A stretch of DNA of 64,000 nucleotides from Copromyces sp. CBS 386.78 (Eukaryota; Ascomycota; Sordariomycetes; Sordariales; Sordariaceae): contig MU839079.1 in the NCBI GenBank assembly GCA_030685235.1, forward strand, positions 434,001-498,000, given 5' to 3'. The notes under the pieces were generated by a model. It was not told where the DNA came from. It did no database searches and worked only from the letters and a program-made list of their open reading frames with translations. Shown here piece after piece: positions 20,906 through 34,328 of the stretch (the first letter of the stretch is position 1; each line of letters begins with the position of its first letter). The position numbers and the translations under genes are program-made.

Positions 20906-23900
20906 ACGCGCGTTTCGGTTCGTCCTTTTTTGCGGGAGTTGATCGTTCTCGTTGGATAGAAACAAAAGTCCGTCGTTGTCGGTTGTATGCTTACTGCTGG
21001 TAGACAGGCCAAGTTATAGCAGTCTTTAAAGCTTTGACGTGACAATTGTATTTATCGGATGGCGTCGAGTGAGACACATCCAAAGGCTTGTCGGAGGAAG
21101 AATTCCTTTCGCAATCTCTGCTTCTGTCTTTGGCGTGTGAAAGGAAAATCTGCCTTTCGATAGAAGTGGAGACTTGGACTGAGGGTTGTCGGAAGTCTAG
21201 TCCGTGAGGAAGATGTCGGCCAGGTGAAGACTTCTCCAGGCTTAGGTTGTCAACAACGCTGAGCCTGTAGCGGATGGAGAGGTAGTGGCTTAGCCAAGAA
21301 AGAGAAGGTTACCGAGAGCCCTAATTAAGCTTACTTGGACGGAGGAGAGCTTCGAGGTCGGTCTTTGATTAGTTTCAGGTAGCAGATGTGGAGTGCCGAT
21401 CTGTCGATGGCATCCGCCTGAACTATATGTGTGCTTGTCCCAAAGGTGTACACACACGCATACACTAGCACTCACCCACACACGCATGTACCCCCGTAGG
21501 GAGGCTCGGAATCCAAATAAGGACCCTGTCCAAGTCTAGCCAAGGATATGTAGGTGTGGCAGGATCAAGCAACAGCCGCGGGCGTTTCTTGCCCCTTGCC
21601 CGAGAACAGATGTGTCTCTTTTCGAATGAACGACTGCCGGACGGTGAGTAGTACCTGGTAGTTCGGCTGGAAGCTCGTTCCTGGCTGGCGCTTTGTATTG
21701 TGCTTGGTGGCTCCTTTGCTTTTGGTTTATGGTCGAACTTGGCTACCCCAGTGCGGGAAGGCTGAAAGAGCGCGGGTTGTGAGAGTTCAATCCTTGTTCA
21801 ACCTTCGATCTCCGAGGTTGGTGTGAAAGAGTGCTGGGCGCGCCCACCATCGGGACTTTCTTCTCGACCTTCTTCAGAAAATCCCAATGTCACTGCGTGA
21901 CCCCTTGTGTGTGTCGTTGTTGCTGTATTGTTCTGTGGCTGTAGAGTTTTCGGCTTCCAGGGTTGCTAGTGATGGTCGTCGCAGTCTGACAAACAAAGTT
22001 TGATAAGGGGACAAAATGCTGGCAGCTGAGAATATGGAGAGTTGACAACTCTCGACGGTGGCCGCAACGTTAACAGCGCCCCTCCCATGTGGTGAGGTAC
22101 AATGTGCGGTTGATAGTACACCTCAGCAAGAAGACAGGCGCCACGGCAGAGTGAAGAAGCTTCTTAACGCGGTCGCTTCGGAGGAAACGGAGGGAACGGT
22201 GGCAGCAGTGACCGTAGCAGAGACTCTCTGCGTTTTTTGAAAGGAGACTAGCGCGCCAGTGCTGAAAGAAGGCAGTTGTTTTGTTATTGATGTTCTCGCT
22301 AAGTCGATTGTACCCAGTTGACGATGGCCTCTCCCGCGACACCACAGATCTGGGGAGCAAATGCAGACAGTCGGGATGTGGAACCAGGCTGGACCGTTTT
22401 CTGGTACGGAGTACCTACACGGTGGAGGGTCCCTGGATAGGGAGCGGTGGGAGTGGCGTTCAGGTCAAGCAAGCGCGTACGGCGTAATTCTGAGCCGGTA
22501 CATGAGATCGTGACCTCCTCCTATCCTTTACACCGGGGGTGCAGTGCCAAACTCAACTTGGGCGCGGATCCAAGTGCAGTGACGAAGCCCAGATCCGGCA
22601 TACACTTCTTTTTTTGTTAACTCTTATGACGGGACCGAGCTCAAGATCTCGGGCTACCGAGTTGTCCGCTCCCTTGAAAGAAAAGGAGAGTGATAGATGT
22701 GGTATGAGCTCCGTAAGGGGGGTTCGTCGTCGTGTAGGCGAAAGTTGCCCAAGTTGCTCAGTCTTGCGTCACAGATCGTCGTCTTTCCACCAGTTCTGAA
22801 TTTCAACGATAAGCAGCAATGCTGGAGGTGAACTCAGGAAATACAAGAGGTTATAGTCAACCGATCATGCCCCGAAGTCGAAAGACAACCGACGAGGACC
22901 GACGGAGGCCAGAACCCCGGTGCTTGGTCCGCCTCCCATACTGGGAGTCAACACCACCCGCCCATGCACCAGGGCGCCGGGATGTTTCCGCATGCCCCCT
23001 AACCTGGGAAGCTCTAGGAGGAACAAGGGTGGTATCGATTTCTTGTCGGGTCACGCCCGTGTCTTGCCCTACACTATCAAATGTAGACTCTGGTGCATAT
23101 CGCTTGGTGCCTGGCACAGATGTGTGGACCGTCTCGCCCCCTTCTCTTCAATGCATCTGGGCTGAATAACGGTTGACAAACCTAACAAGGTGTTAATAAA
23201 GGGCCATCAGTTCAATAACCGCCCTAGTGGTGCTAGCAAGAACCACGCCAGAAACCGTTTAATCCGGACTCTCCGTTTCCGCAAGGCTACAGTGTGCAGT
23301 CCCTGTCATACGGAGTACTGCCACAGACGACTTCTAAGCGTTCTCCAACAGATGTCAGCGAAGCATGATGTGCAGCAGGGTTCGATGTCAATCCGTTATT
23401 GCTCAGTGCTGACATGTCTTCGCCAACATAAGTGCACGATGACATGTATCCAGTTATCCGAATACGTCCCAGTAGACGAATGACCTCGTAGCCCCGTATT
23501 GATAGCGAGTGGTGACAATAAAGGAACTACATCCGGCTCCAGCTAGTAGGTACTGCGAACCGGCGAACCAGGACCACCCAGCCCGAGCATACCAGGACGG
23601 ATTCAGCTTTGCGGCTAGACAACTGCGAGCGGAGCTTATGGTCGCGGTCCAGAATGTGTAAAGGACCCGAGGCATGCTGACATTCGGCACGGGAGGTCCA
23701 CAGAACACTCCGTTTGGGCGGTTTGCCATCCTGGGAGATGTACCCCTGCCAATTTAATCCCTGTCACCGGTGTCCTCGTATGAATCCCATGCTTGGCAGC
23801 TCCTTGGACGTGAAATGCTCTGCTTGATTTGGTTAAAATTGCTTTCAGTAACGTGGAAGTCAGCTTTTGGTCAAACGGTAGCCTGCTCCTCATAAATGGT

Positions 23901-26900
23901 CTTGTGTCCAACATACAGCGCCAACGCTCGTGACACTCTTGTATCTGGCAGTTCAGGCTTTGTCCACTCATGCTCCCGCCTGGCAAAAGAAATGTTCAGC
24001 GAACAGGTCCGGTTCAAAGCCTAGGGAGAAGCTCATTTCGAATTCTCGAAGCGGTGCATGGTTTGAATCGCGTGGCCACCGTTGGACTTTGGCCCAAGAC
24101 CTGGCTCCCCACGAGGCAAGTAGTGGGAAAAGTGCCATGAAGGTTAAGGAACCAAACGTGGCTGATCTCAACGTAGCCTAACTACGGCAATGGCACTGAG
24201 TGGTGCAGCCATTGCACGCCTACACGCATGGCGCTTCGTTGCGCCTCCCGTCCGCTTCTCGAATCAGGCGCTCGGGGTATTGAGATGGAGGTGTGATCCC
24301 GTCAGATTCACACTCTCTGCAGTGTTCACGCTTCAGCGAAATCATCGCCCGGTCGAATGAAGGGGGTCGATTCCACCTTTTCCACCGAAGGAAATGACGA
24401 ACGATGGAGATCACATCAGGTCAAGAAACGGCCGAGCAATAATCGGACGCAGCGTCGAAGAGCAATCTTGGTAGGTAGGGGTATCTTGGTAAACAGTGCG
24501 TGTAGACGTCCAGAGAGACCAGAACACAAGATACGGTAGTCCCCCATTCCCCCTACAATGATATCTGACATGAACAAGGAGACGAGACGAACGATAATAT
24601 GGCTACCTGATTGAGAACGTCCAGTGCTAGGGCAGGCGGCCGATCTCATCTCGCAAAGGTGCATAGAAAGTATTCAGCTGAAGTCTGGGTTGGAGATTGC
24701 AGGACGCCTTCACAGAGCAAAGAATTGGGTGACAAGGCCAAGCAGCGGCCATTGACGGCTCGAAGTCGCATCAGGGAGCACCCTTGAAAGCCTGTTTTGC
24801 TCTAGCCTCTTCCATCGCATCCAGTTGACGGGTGCGTCACTAGTTTCTCTGCACGCTGCATGGGATCAGCTCCAAGGGAGGAGGGGTGGGTGACATCTTG
24901 AGCCAAGAGAAGAAGCACCCCAACGAGTCCATTGAAACGCAGAAAAAGCAAGACTTGCGCAGCCTTCTCTGCACTTCATTTGCACAACCCTTTATGCTGT
25001 AGAGGACCTGCGCAAAATAGGGAGGGAAGCATAGTATTTTTGCACCTTTCTCTACGTTCGGTTCGAACTGGTAAAGACCCGTCGGATTGCCCATGCCAGT
25101 ATCGAGGGAACATCGGGAATGTTGACCCAAATGCGAAGCCTGGCAGGTCTGGTACTTAAGGTGATCGTTGACAGAAAGTGCCTGCGGGCTTGCTTCCACA
25201 ATGCAGGGGCTATACAGAGTCCCGGGACGGACAGCAGCCCCAAATGTCGGTGGATGTTACTCAAGCTTGATGACCATCCCCCGCAGAATCATTCCCGTCC
25301 CAAAGGGCCCAGTAAGATGAGGTGGGTGTGTATGAAGGGAGTACGGGCGAGACGGGGTACCCCGTATGACACGTCCCGTTCTGGATCCCGTAGCCTGTCT
25401 CCACAGAGCGCGGAATGATAAAGTTCTTTTTGTGCCCCAAGTGGGCATTGAACGTCGATTTTGTAATGCGCACTCTGACGGAATGGTTGCACCTGACAGG
25501 TGGCCGGATGGGTGGAAAGATGGGTTGAGAGGAGCAAGGCCAGCGTAATTGGGCGACAAGAACAAGAGTCCTGTCTGGATTGGGGAATTTTTGACGAGAA
25601 CGGAGACTAACGCCTGTACATGTAATCCTTTCTGTGGTCCTCTCCAACAATGAAGCGTGCGAGTCTCACTCGGCAACTTTGCGTCACTGGTCGCGGCACG
25701 TCAATATTGGGATAATCCCTTTCCCAGCCGTAGGGCGTCGACACAATATCCGGGCATTCTTTTCTTTTTTGTGTCACGCTTGTACCACAAAAAGCTGGAT
25801 TGAAGCTGGGCGTACAAGGTCGAATCATAGCCAGACGCTGGTAGCAGGTAGTGCCAGGGGAGAACAGCAAACAAGGTTCCGGCGAGGAGATATGACATGC
25901 GGAGTACCTGGTACGTTCCAGTGCTGGGGATCAGAAGGCCAGGTTACGCAAATTGCTACCATTGTTGCCCTCGATGCAGCCGTCCTTCAACATTGCACAG
26001 CATATCACTCCGATAGCTGGAACCTCGCGGGAATCGACCCCCAGGCGGGTATGCTTGCTCTCAGAGCTATTTTTGCGAAGCGACACACAGTAGAGACGGA
26101 TTGCTGCCCACCGTCTTGCTCAGGCATGCTTCATAGATAGGCGCCCCTGGTGTGATATCGGAACCTTGGTGATCCTACACAATACGCTCCGGATAGGTGG
26201 TAAACGGTGATGCACCAGGACTGCCTCCATCTACTCTCGAGGGCCACTGCGCATACGGTACAAGGCGGCCGTCAAGCAGCCCTGTCCACGATAATAGTCA
26301 AGCCAAGCATTTGGCTGTCGATAGACCGTTGTAGAGTGCCGTGACCCGTGATTGTCACCATCATGAACAAAGTCAAACGTGAATACCGCCTGGGGATTGT
26401 TGCCGAACAAACAATTGTCGGGAAAGCGGATGGGAAGGCCGGACCAACCGTATGGAAGCCCCATTATGCCCCTTGCGCAAGGGAACATGAAGTTTGGGAA
26501 AGGAGCGCTCGAAAATTTTCCGAAGTTTGCAACCCAAGCGACATGCTGCGGAGGGGACAACACCGGAGATGATTCAATTTTGTTGGGGCCGGCTAGACTG
26601 GCAGAGTCGTAATGCTGGGTAAGGGACCCGAATCCTCAAAAACTTGCCGCCAAAAGATGCCATATCCATGTTGAGGCAGCTTCTCTCGGCTGTCGGAGGG
26701 AATTCGTCTGCCAGTGAAATATGAATAGGCGCAGTGGCGTCATCATCGTTAAGCCGCATCTCTAGGACAAGGCGTTGAGATGGGACCGTAGGCACCCAAG
26801 GAGGGCCACGACCCATGGGGCTGGCTTGCTGGCTTGCTTGTGGGCGTTCTTGGACAAGGCAAGGTGCAGCAAGCCACGATGCGCCAACGAGATTAACCAG

Positions 26901-28230
26901 CATGTGGCAGCAGGACCATCCCGTCGACGATAGTCATGCCCAAACCCCCAAAAGTGCTCTCCAAAGTCTCTTTTTTTTTTTTCGACATGACGAAGATGTG
27001 CGCTGTGTGAAAGGAAAGAGGCAATTTCCTGATACGAAGGACCGGAGGTTACCGAAATTCAAATGCGGAAAAGGAATGAGCAGTCTCAATAATGGTCTGC
27101 AAGCTTTCGGGGGTTGGGCAAGACAGCAGGCCGGGGGATGCGACAGACTTGACAGTGTGGGTTGAGCCGCACTGCCATTGAACGATTTCTGTACATTGCA
27201 CAAAGTAGGCACGCCATGTCCAAGGCAGGGGAAGGGGTGCAGATGAGCAAAGCGAGAAAGCCGGATGGGCGTTGACGGTGCCGGTTGACGGTGCCGCCAT
27301 GGAAGGAATCGTCATGGAAGCCTCGACCGGAAGCCTCTCAAGCCGGCGGCGGCAGCTTGGGCTCTTTGCTGTCCGTTTCTGTCTCGCTGGACGGAATGAA
27401 AGCGGGCACCAGGGGCAGGCGGGACATGTGTCCAGCAAGGTGATAGAGAGAGACGAGAGGCTCGGAGAGAAAGATAGACGCCTGCGCCAGACCGTCGGGT
27501 GTTAGCAGTGTCACCAACACCGGAGGAATTTGGGAGCTGTCAATTCGAGATGTGCGTACCATCTTGACCCGTGTGCGACTCTACCAAGTGGCCTAGCACT
27601 TGTACCTTTCTGCAACCTCAAAGACGTTCGGTCAAAGGCTGCTCATAGGCTGCTGATCGGAGCATGACAATGATTCGCCGGGTGTTGAACCGCATCCGTC
27701 GCGACGGGTTGGGTGCCATATTGGAGGACCAATACCGGAAATTCAGCTGGGAGATGATGCGACGACAATGCCAACAACGGCAGCGAAAATTGACCGACAT
27801 GCCATTGGTGCATGGAATCGGAGCGGTCACCGAAAACAGAATTCGAACTGTCGGATGGAGTGACGTTGAAAAAGAGAGAAGCAGAGTGTTGTGGAATCCA
27901 AAAAGTGCGGTGATGCTGCCCTGGTGTGCGATAGGTTGTGTGGTGATCAGTGGATCCCGAAGCCCTCGGGCTTGAACTGCATTAACGGGGACACTGGCAA
28001 AACGGCCCTTATCAGTACCCTTATCTGATAGGGGGCGACATGAATGAGCACAAACTGCGGGATGGGCGACGGGAGGCGCCTTCCCGAACTCGTCCTTCCT
28101 TCCTCCAGATCACCGGCAGCTGCGAAAACTAGGTATGCCAAGTTGAAGCCCGCAGACTGCAAAAGCCACGGCAGTCATGCGTGCCTGTCATTCGAGCTGA
28201 ACGACAAATGGAAGTCACTTTTAAAATTAA
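20906..28230. other. Gene-free interval upstream of the C2H2 gene
   Basis: The first 1-1.5 kb is presumably the promoter and leader of the C2H2 gene. The rest shows many 60-168-codon ORFs on both strands that mostly overlap one another and have no domain; the longest (25634-26140, plus, 168 codons) reads as arbitrary sequence. I see no transposon ends or RNA gene. It could hold non-coding transcripts or very old gene remnants. Confidence 0.35.
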
Positions 28231-28710
28231 AAAGGTCCACCACGGGCCCAAAGTTCTTATCACAATGATGCTCTCCCGGGACCTGGACACTCGCTCAGCC
28301 TCCCGTTCTTCATCGACTCCATCTTCAGCGCCTTTCCCTCAACACTATCGATCAGGCTATCCTCCAAAGGTGACGACCGCGAGACCCTTGCGTCGATCAA
28401 TCATGACCCAAAGCTTAATCTTAACCGCTTCTTGACCAATCCGCCCTCTTCTCCCTACACTACCATCACCAAGAAACCGTCGGTGGCTGGTCCTTATGCG
28501 CCTTTGTTCTCAACGGCATGCTTCACCAAGAGTCTAGTCTATACCCATCTGGAACTTGCTCATGGCTCGGAGGCTCCGAAAGGTCCAGAACATTGACTTC
28601 TTCAAAGAGTCGGAGGTAGAGACTCGCACGACCCTTCAGATGGCACATCTCGTTCAGGTCGGAAAGTGCTCCAAACCTCTTGATGGCGACGATGATGACG
28701 ATACGAGGTG
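28231..28710 (+). other. Coding-like block, frame unresolved
   Basis: From about 28235 one frame stays open for about 119 codons to TGA near 28592 with no initial ATG, and reads as plausible protein (..SLPFFIDSIFSAFPSTLSIRL.., ..LNRFLTNPPSSPYTTITKK..). A second frame from ATG 28562 reads MARRLRKVQNIDFFKESEVE.. and ends in an acidic run at TGA 28708-28710. A third overlapping frame is also open. This may be exons of a small gene whose introns I cannot place, or a frameshifted remnant. I recognise no family. Confidence 0.25.
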
Positions 28711-31700
28711 ACATAGGCTGAACACATGTCTCATGATAATCCCCTTCGAGAAAACAAAAACTATATCTCTACTGACCAAACCTAGACATGATCCTCGTAT
28801 AGGAAATCTTGCTAGGCTATCGGTATCTCGGATCGGATTCACAGTGGCTCAGAATAAACTCTTTTCACGTTACGCACACTCAGTTCAACTTTACGAATCT
28901 GGCTGAAAGTGCTTACCACGCAACAAAGAAGGGGACTCCACCACCATCATCGTCACTTCGATGTTCACTCAGAACACGGTGCTCTGAGAATTCTCGCTCC
29001 AAGTACCTCTACAAACCCCAACTGACAGGCACTTGCACAAGTCGGAAAGATAACCAACACCTGTCTCGGGACACTTTCAATTTTCCACCTTCTTTTTCCT
29101 CTTGCTTCCCTGTTCTTTCGCTTCGTTTCACACAGCTCAATGAGCCCGATGAGATGCATCATCGATCACCGCGGGCAGTGCTCCTATTTCCGGAAGAAAA
29201 CAACAAACAAACGCAGGTTTTCAGTTTGCTTCTCTGTCTTCGAGTCAAGGACTCGCACACACACTCCACGATCGCACACTGCAACTACGCACATACAACG
29301 GAACGAACAAAGTGGGGAAAACAGAGTTATACGGATATCTACCTTATCACACCTGCTTGGGTGGGAGAGATCTCTCAATTCGGTCTACCGACCGAAACGG
29401 GAGGGGAGCTGGGTCGCACAAAAACAGGCGACACAGACACACACAGGGTTAAGTAAACAACCCCCCGCTCCGGTTCGACATCCCTGCCAGCTGAAGGGCT
29501 GCATTTGCGGACACGGATGAAAATAGAAAGAATGTTTGGCAACCATTTGGACGCTTGTTATAACGGGGGTGGAAAGCAATATTGCATTTCAATTGCGCTC
29601 CCGTTCGGTCATCTTCACACGCATTGGTAATGGCAACACCAGTAGCCAAGCCTCGGCCTTGTATCAAGCTGCAGAGAAGCAACTTCATACGCACAAAGCA
29701 AAAGGCAATGTCACGATAATAACTGATTGTTCATGCGTTCAAGCGAAGCAATGATACATAACAACGCAAAAAGCAACTAAAGGGCACAGCGAACACCCAA
29801 GCAAAGCAAAGAGGCGAAAACGGAGAGTGACTGTTAATGGTAGACCGACGGCGGCTGGAGACACAAACCGGCCCAGCTCGACGGGTACCTGCGTTTGTCA
29901 TACTCAACTTTCTTCCCGTCTTCCCCCTTTTCGCCCTCTTCGGGGGCAGGGGTTTCTCGGTTCACATTGGACTCCCACATTTTCACTCCCTTTGCACTGC
30001 AGTCAGTGCCGTTGCTAGGGCTCCATTCTCGTTGGTAAACAAACGAGGCAGTGAGCCGAGTGACTACTTGACCGGTAAAAGGGGGCCCGAAATCGATGTC
30101 TACCGGTCGGTTGATTGAACGGTGTCACAAAATGGGAGGTCAAAAAAACAGGGGAAGGATAGGGGACTGAGAAGAAGTCCTACGGCGCACCTGCCAATCA
30201 CTCTTTCACGGTGCGGGATGCAGCTGTCGAGGGGGCATGTTATGTGTGGGGATTGGGCAAACGGACTGGGTTTGAAGGAATGTGCGGAAAAGGGCATTCG
30301 CTTCCGCGGAGTTTATGCTTTTTTCACTTGATGTAAGTGCTGATTAAGATGGGGATAAAACTGAAAATGGAGAAAACACCCCGAAATACTTGATGACACT
30401 TGAGTTTCGCAGGGCAGCAAAGAACTCTACATACTCCCACGAGGGACATTGAAGATTGCCCAGGAGGATTACAGTACGAACAGGGTAAAAAGAAACGAAA
30501 AAGCAAGCTGCAATGAGGCATGAGAGTATCGCGTCCGAGAATTCCAGACAGCCAAAAAAAGAAAAGATGGAGGTTAAAAAGGTGGGAGGAGGAAATCCAG
30601 TGAGGAACACGAAAAGAAAACTATGGAGAAAGAACGACAATTCAATGACGACGAGGAACGGAGACGGGGTAATAGAAGAGAACTGAGGATTAGTAGAACT
30701 ATAACGCTTCCATCACGAGTGCTGCTCTTCGAAGTTCGAAGACTGAATATAATTTGAACATGAAGCTACTATCGACATGACATGGACGTCAATAACCATC
30801 TTCCATGTAATATATACAATTTACTCACTCCATCTCCCCTCCCATCACGGTCTTCACTTCGCCCTCGACTGTTGAGCGTGCAAGTAAATATCACTTTGTC
30901 ACTCTCTCCCTTGCCTTCCCCTTTTCCTTGAGTCTCCTCATCACATCTCTGTATCTGGCTTCTACCTCGTCGTTGCTACTTCTCCACTCCCCTCCTCCCC
31001 TCTTCACTTCATTCCCACTTTTTACCGTGTGGTCCAATTTACCTCATCTTACCACTGTCTAGTTAACTCGGTTAGATAATCTGGCCAAACTCCATGCACG
31101 TGCATAAGGTACCATACCATACCTCATGCGTCTCATAACCTAGGTAGTAACGAAGAAGAATCTCATGTTGAAACCAAAAAATAACCAGAGTGAGGAGATT
31201 CGGATGAAACAGCAAAGGTAAAGAAGGAACGACGGGCTCCGAAGGGCCAAGATAGAAGAAGGAGCGTCGGAGTGGCGAAACTAAAAAGGGAAAGAAAGAA
31301 CGATGCGGAGGAGACCATGCGGTGACGAGGAGGAAAGAAAACAGGGTAAGTACGATGCGCGGGAGGGCAGAATAGAACGTTGAGCAAGAGCGTCTAACAG
31401 CAAAGAGGAGAGAGGGAACAAACAAAAAAATAGAAGTGGACGGAAGAAGTTGCGTCCCCGCTCTACTTGCCCGGTCTGCACTGATGAAGATGTGAATTCA
31501 ACATGGATTGTCCACTGGACCGTGGTCAGCAGGCGCATCACCATCGTCGCTTCATTTAAGCTCCTCGTGAGAACCGCCCAGCAGATACATCCCTCCTTCT
31601 TCTCTTTTTGCGTCGCGTCATCTCCAAATACAATCCACTTTGACCATTGAAGCCAACATTACATAGAACATCCTCTTTCTCCTTTCACTGTCCCACTTGC

Positions 31701-32628
31701 TAAGCAAGCACGCGTACTTCCCTTGGCATTCAATTCATTGCTCCATGTGACTTGAGGGTACCTGTGCTCTAGTTCCATGGATCGAATAGCAGCACATCAC
31801 GTTGGAGACTACGAAAACACGACTTTGGCCTACACGATCTCCTTGATCGACAAAGGGGTTGTTGACGCGCAGGTAAGAAAGATAAGTATGTACTGGCCTG
31901 ATTGTCAAGAAAGAAATCACGGCAAGCAATCCGTAGATCCCGGTGCCGGTTATCGGTCACCTGGTACCGAAAAGCTCGTGTAAGTCGCGTTCCGCGGTTT
32001 TGCCATATAATTGTCCTATCGAGTATTGGGAACATGGAATTGTGAACTGGAAAATTTGACTATAATGAAGAGGCTCGTGTCTGGAGCTGTAGAAGCTGCC
32101 ATGCCAGTAATGTGAGTATCAAGTGCTGCCACACAACATTGGGTTCATAGAATACGGGTTCTCGCGCCAACAAGCGTTGTGAACATGGTCCATCTTATCT
32201 ATCCACAAGAGAAACCTGAGACAAGCTAGGTATGATACGAAAGCTAGAACGATGTGATGCTGTGATTGTGAGTGTCAGATCGGATGATATAAATGGTGTG
32301 CGAGTTAGTACTTCCCGTCATGACAGAAATGACGAGCCTCCAGTCATTATATTGCACAGTTTGGCAGAAGCATGCATGATCAAGTTGGGATAATACTTCA
32401 ATTTCCCAGGCTAAAAAACAGAAAACCTGACACTGATGTGGTGTGATATATCCAAAACCCCCAAAGGAAAAAAGTATTACAGATCATAAAGAAAAAAATC
32501 CACATCGCTCATCCTCATCCTCATGTCATCCATCATACTTCATTCAATGATATCCGTACAATCTTGCTTTTTCCTTTTCCCTTTTCATCCCTATTCCCAC
32601 ACCTTACACCCCAAGTTTGACCGAAAAC
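28711..32628. other. Intergenic region, 3' side of malate synthase
   Basis: No gene supported. Open frames such as 28809-29456 (plus, 215 codons) translate to S/T/H/P-rich low-complexity sequence. Purine-rich plus-strand tracts occur near 30540-30670 and 31190-31440. The last 400 bp before 32629 are T/C-rich and presumably include the malate synthase 3' UTR. Confidence 0.35.
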
Positions 32629-34328
32629 TTAGAGCTTAGAAGCAGGCAACGAGTTACCAGCGCTGGTAATCTCGTTGTAAAGGAGCGAGGTCAAGAAATC
32701 GGCATAGTCCTCGCCGGTGACCTGGGTGGCAAAGTACTGAGCGGCAAGCTTGAACTTGTTGCCCTGGGGAGCCTTGGAGGCGAGCTCGTCGGTCTGCTCC
32801 CTGAGCAGCTTGAGGGCGTAGCCCTTGTCGACGCGCTTGCCCTCGGCGGTGGTAACGCCGTGCTTGACCCACTGCCAGAGCTGGGAGCGGGAGACCTCGG
32901 CGGTGGCGGCATCCTCCCTGTGAGTTGTTGTTAGTATCATGATTAATAGTTAAGGGGGGGGGGGGGGATATAAGGAGGGGATGCGTACATGAGGTAGTTG
33001 ATGGGGACGCAACCAACACCACGGATCCAGGCCTCCATGTAGCCGAGACCAATGTTGAGGTTCTTGCGGATACCCTCCTCGGTGATAGAGCCGGGGACGT
33101 TCATGTTGAGCAGATCCTGCTGGCCAATCTTGACGTCCTCGCGGCGGTTGAAAAGCTGGTTGGGGGTAGGCATGTGCTTGTTGAAGACCTCAAGGGCAAT
33201 GCTGGCAAGGGCGGGGTGGGCAACCCAGGTACCGTCGTGGCCGGCGCGGGCCTCGCGGAGCTTGTCGGCCCGGACACCCTCCATGGCCTTGTCGTTGGCG
33301 GCCTTGTCGTCCTTGATGGGGATCTGAGCGGCCATGCCACCCATGGCGTGGACGCCGCGCTTGTGGCAGGTCTGGATGAGGAGCTTGACGTAGGCGTCCA
33401 TGAAGGGGACAGTCATGGTGACGCAAGAGCGGTCGGGGAGGACGAAGGAGGAGTGGTTGCGGAACTTCTTGATGGTGGAGAAGATGTAATCCCAACGACC
33501 GCAGTTGAGGCCGGATGAGTGCTCGCGGAGCTCATAGATGATCTCGTCCATCTCGAAGGCGGCGAGGATGGTCTCGATCAGGACGGTACCACGGATGGTG
33601 CCGCGGGGGATGCCAATGTAGTCCTGGCCGAGGTTGAAAGCGTCGTTCCAGAGACGGGCCTCAAGGTGAGACTCCATCTTGGGGAGGTAGAAGTAGGGGC
33701 CGAAGCCGCGCTTGATGAGCTCCTTGGCGTTGTGGAAGAAGTAGAGACCGAAGTCGAAGAGGGAACCGCTGACGGGCTCGCCGTCAATGGTGACGTGCTT
33801 CTCCTCAAGGTGCCAGCCACGGGGGCGGACGATGAGGGTGGGGAGAGTCCTGTCGGTGCGGAGCTTGTACTCCTTCTGGCCCTGCTTGAAGTCGATCTGG
33901 CGACGGATGGCGTCGTAGAGGTTCACCTGGCCGTTGACCATGTTGGCCCAGGTAGGGGCGCTGGAGTCCTCGAAGTCGGCCATGTAGGTGTAGACATCGG
34001 AGTTGAGGGCGTTGACGACCATCTTGCGGTCGGTGGGACCGGTAATCTCAACGCGGCGGTCGATGAGACCGGGAGCGGGAGGCGCACCCTTCCATGTGGG
34101 GTTCTCACGGATGTGCTTGGTCTCGGGGAGGAAGTCGGGGAGGACGCCGCGGTCGATCTCGGCCTGGCGGATCTTGCGGCGCTCGAGGAGGTTCTTGCGG
34201 GTCTCGTTGAAGGAACGGTGGAGGAGGGCGACGAAGGAGAGGGCCTGGGGAGTCAGGATCTTCCTCTGGTGCTCCTCAATGGGGCCGTTGATGGTGACGC
34301 CCTGGAGAAGAGTCTCGACGGAAGCCAT
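32629..34328 (-). CDS. acu-9: Malate synthase, glyoxysomal/peroxisomal (2 exons, 542 aa)
   Basis: Exon 1 is 34328-32989 and exon 2 is 32917-32629; the 71-bp intron (32988-32918, GTACGC..ACAG) splits a Met codon. The spliced protein is 542 residues, starting [20 protein letters not shown]. It condenses acetyl-CoA with glyoxylate to malate, the second committed step of the glyoxylate cycle, needed for growth on acetate or fatty acids. The malate synthase signature [16 protein letters not shown] is present, as is the conserved [20 protein letters not shown] segment. The last three residues, SKL, are a type 1 peroxisomal targeting signal, so the enzyme should act in glyoxysome-like peroxisomes. 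Third-position GC is very high, as expected for a strongly expressed enzyme, and this also opens a long antisense frame (33519-34370), which is a shadow. The upstream in-frame codon at 34406 is not a credible start. Acetate induction and glucose repression are known for this gene class but not shown here. Confidence 0.97.
32954..32967. repeat. 14-nt poly-G/C homopolymer in the malate synthase intron
   Basis: Fourteen consecutive G on the plus strand (C in the transcript) lie in the middle of the 71-bp intron. Such a run is prone to slippage and sequencing error, so the intron length may vary between strains. Confidence 0.9.

Noticed and set aside
24050..24090. GGTTTGAATCGCG word considered as a tRNA T-arm
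   Set aside because: No matching acceptor stem or A box at the right distance; no tRNA could be folded here or elsewhere by reading.
28809..29456. 215-codon plus-strand ORF
   Set aside because: S/T/H-rich low-complexity translation with no recognisable feature.
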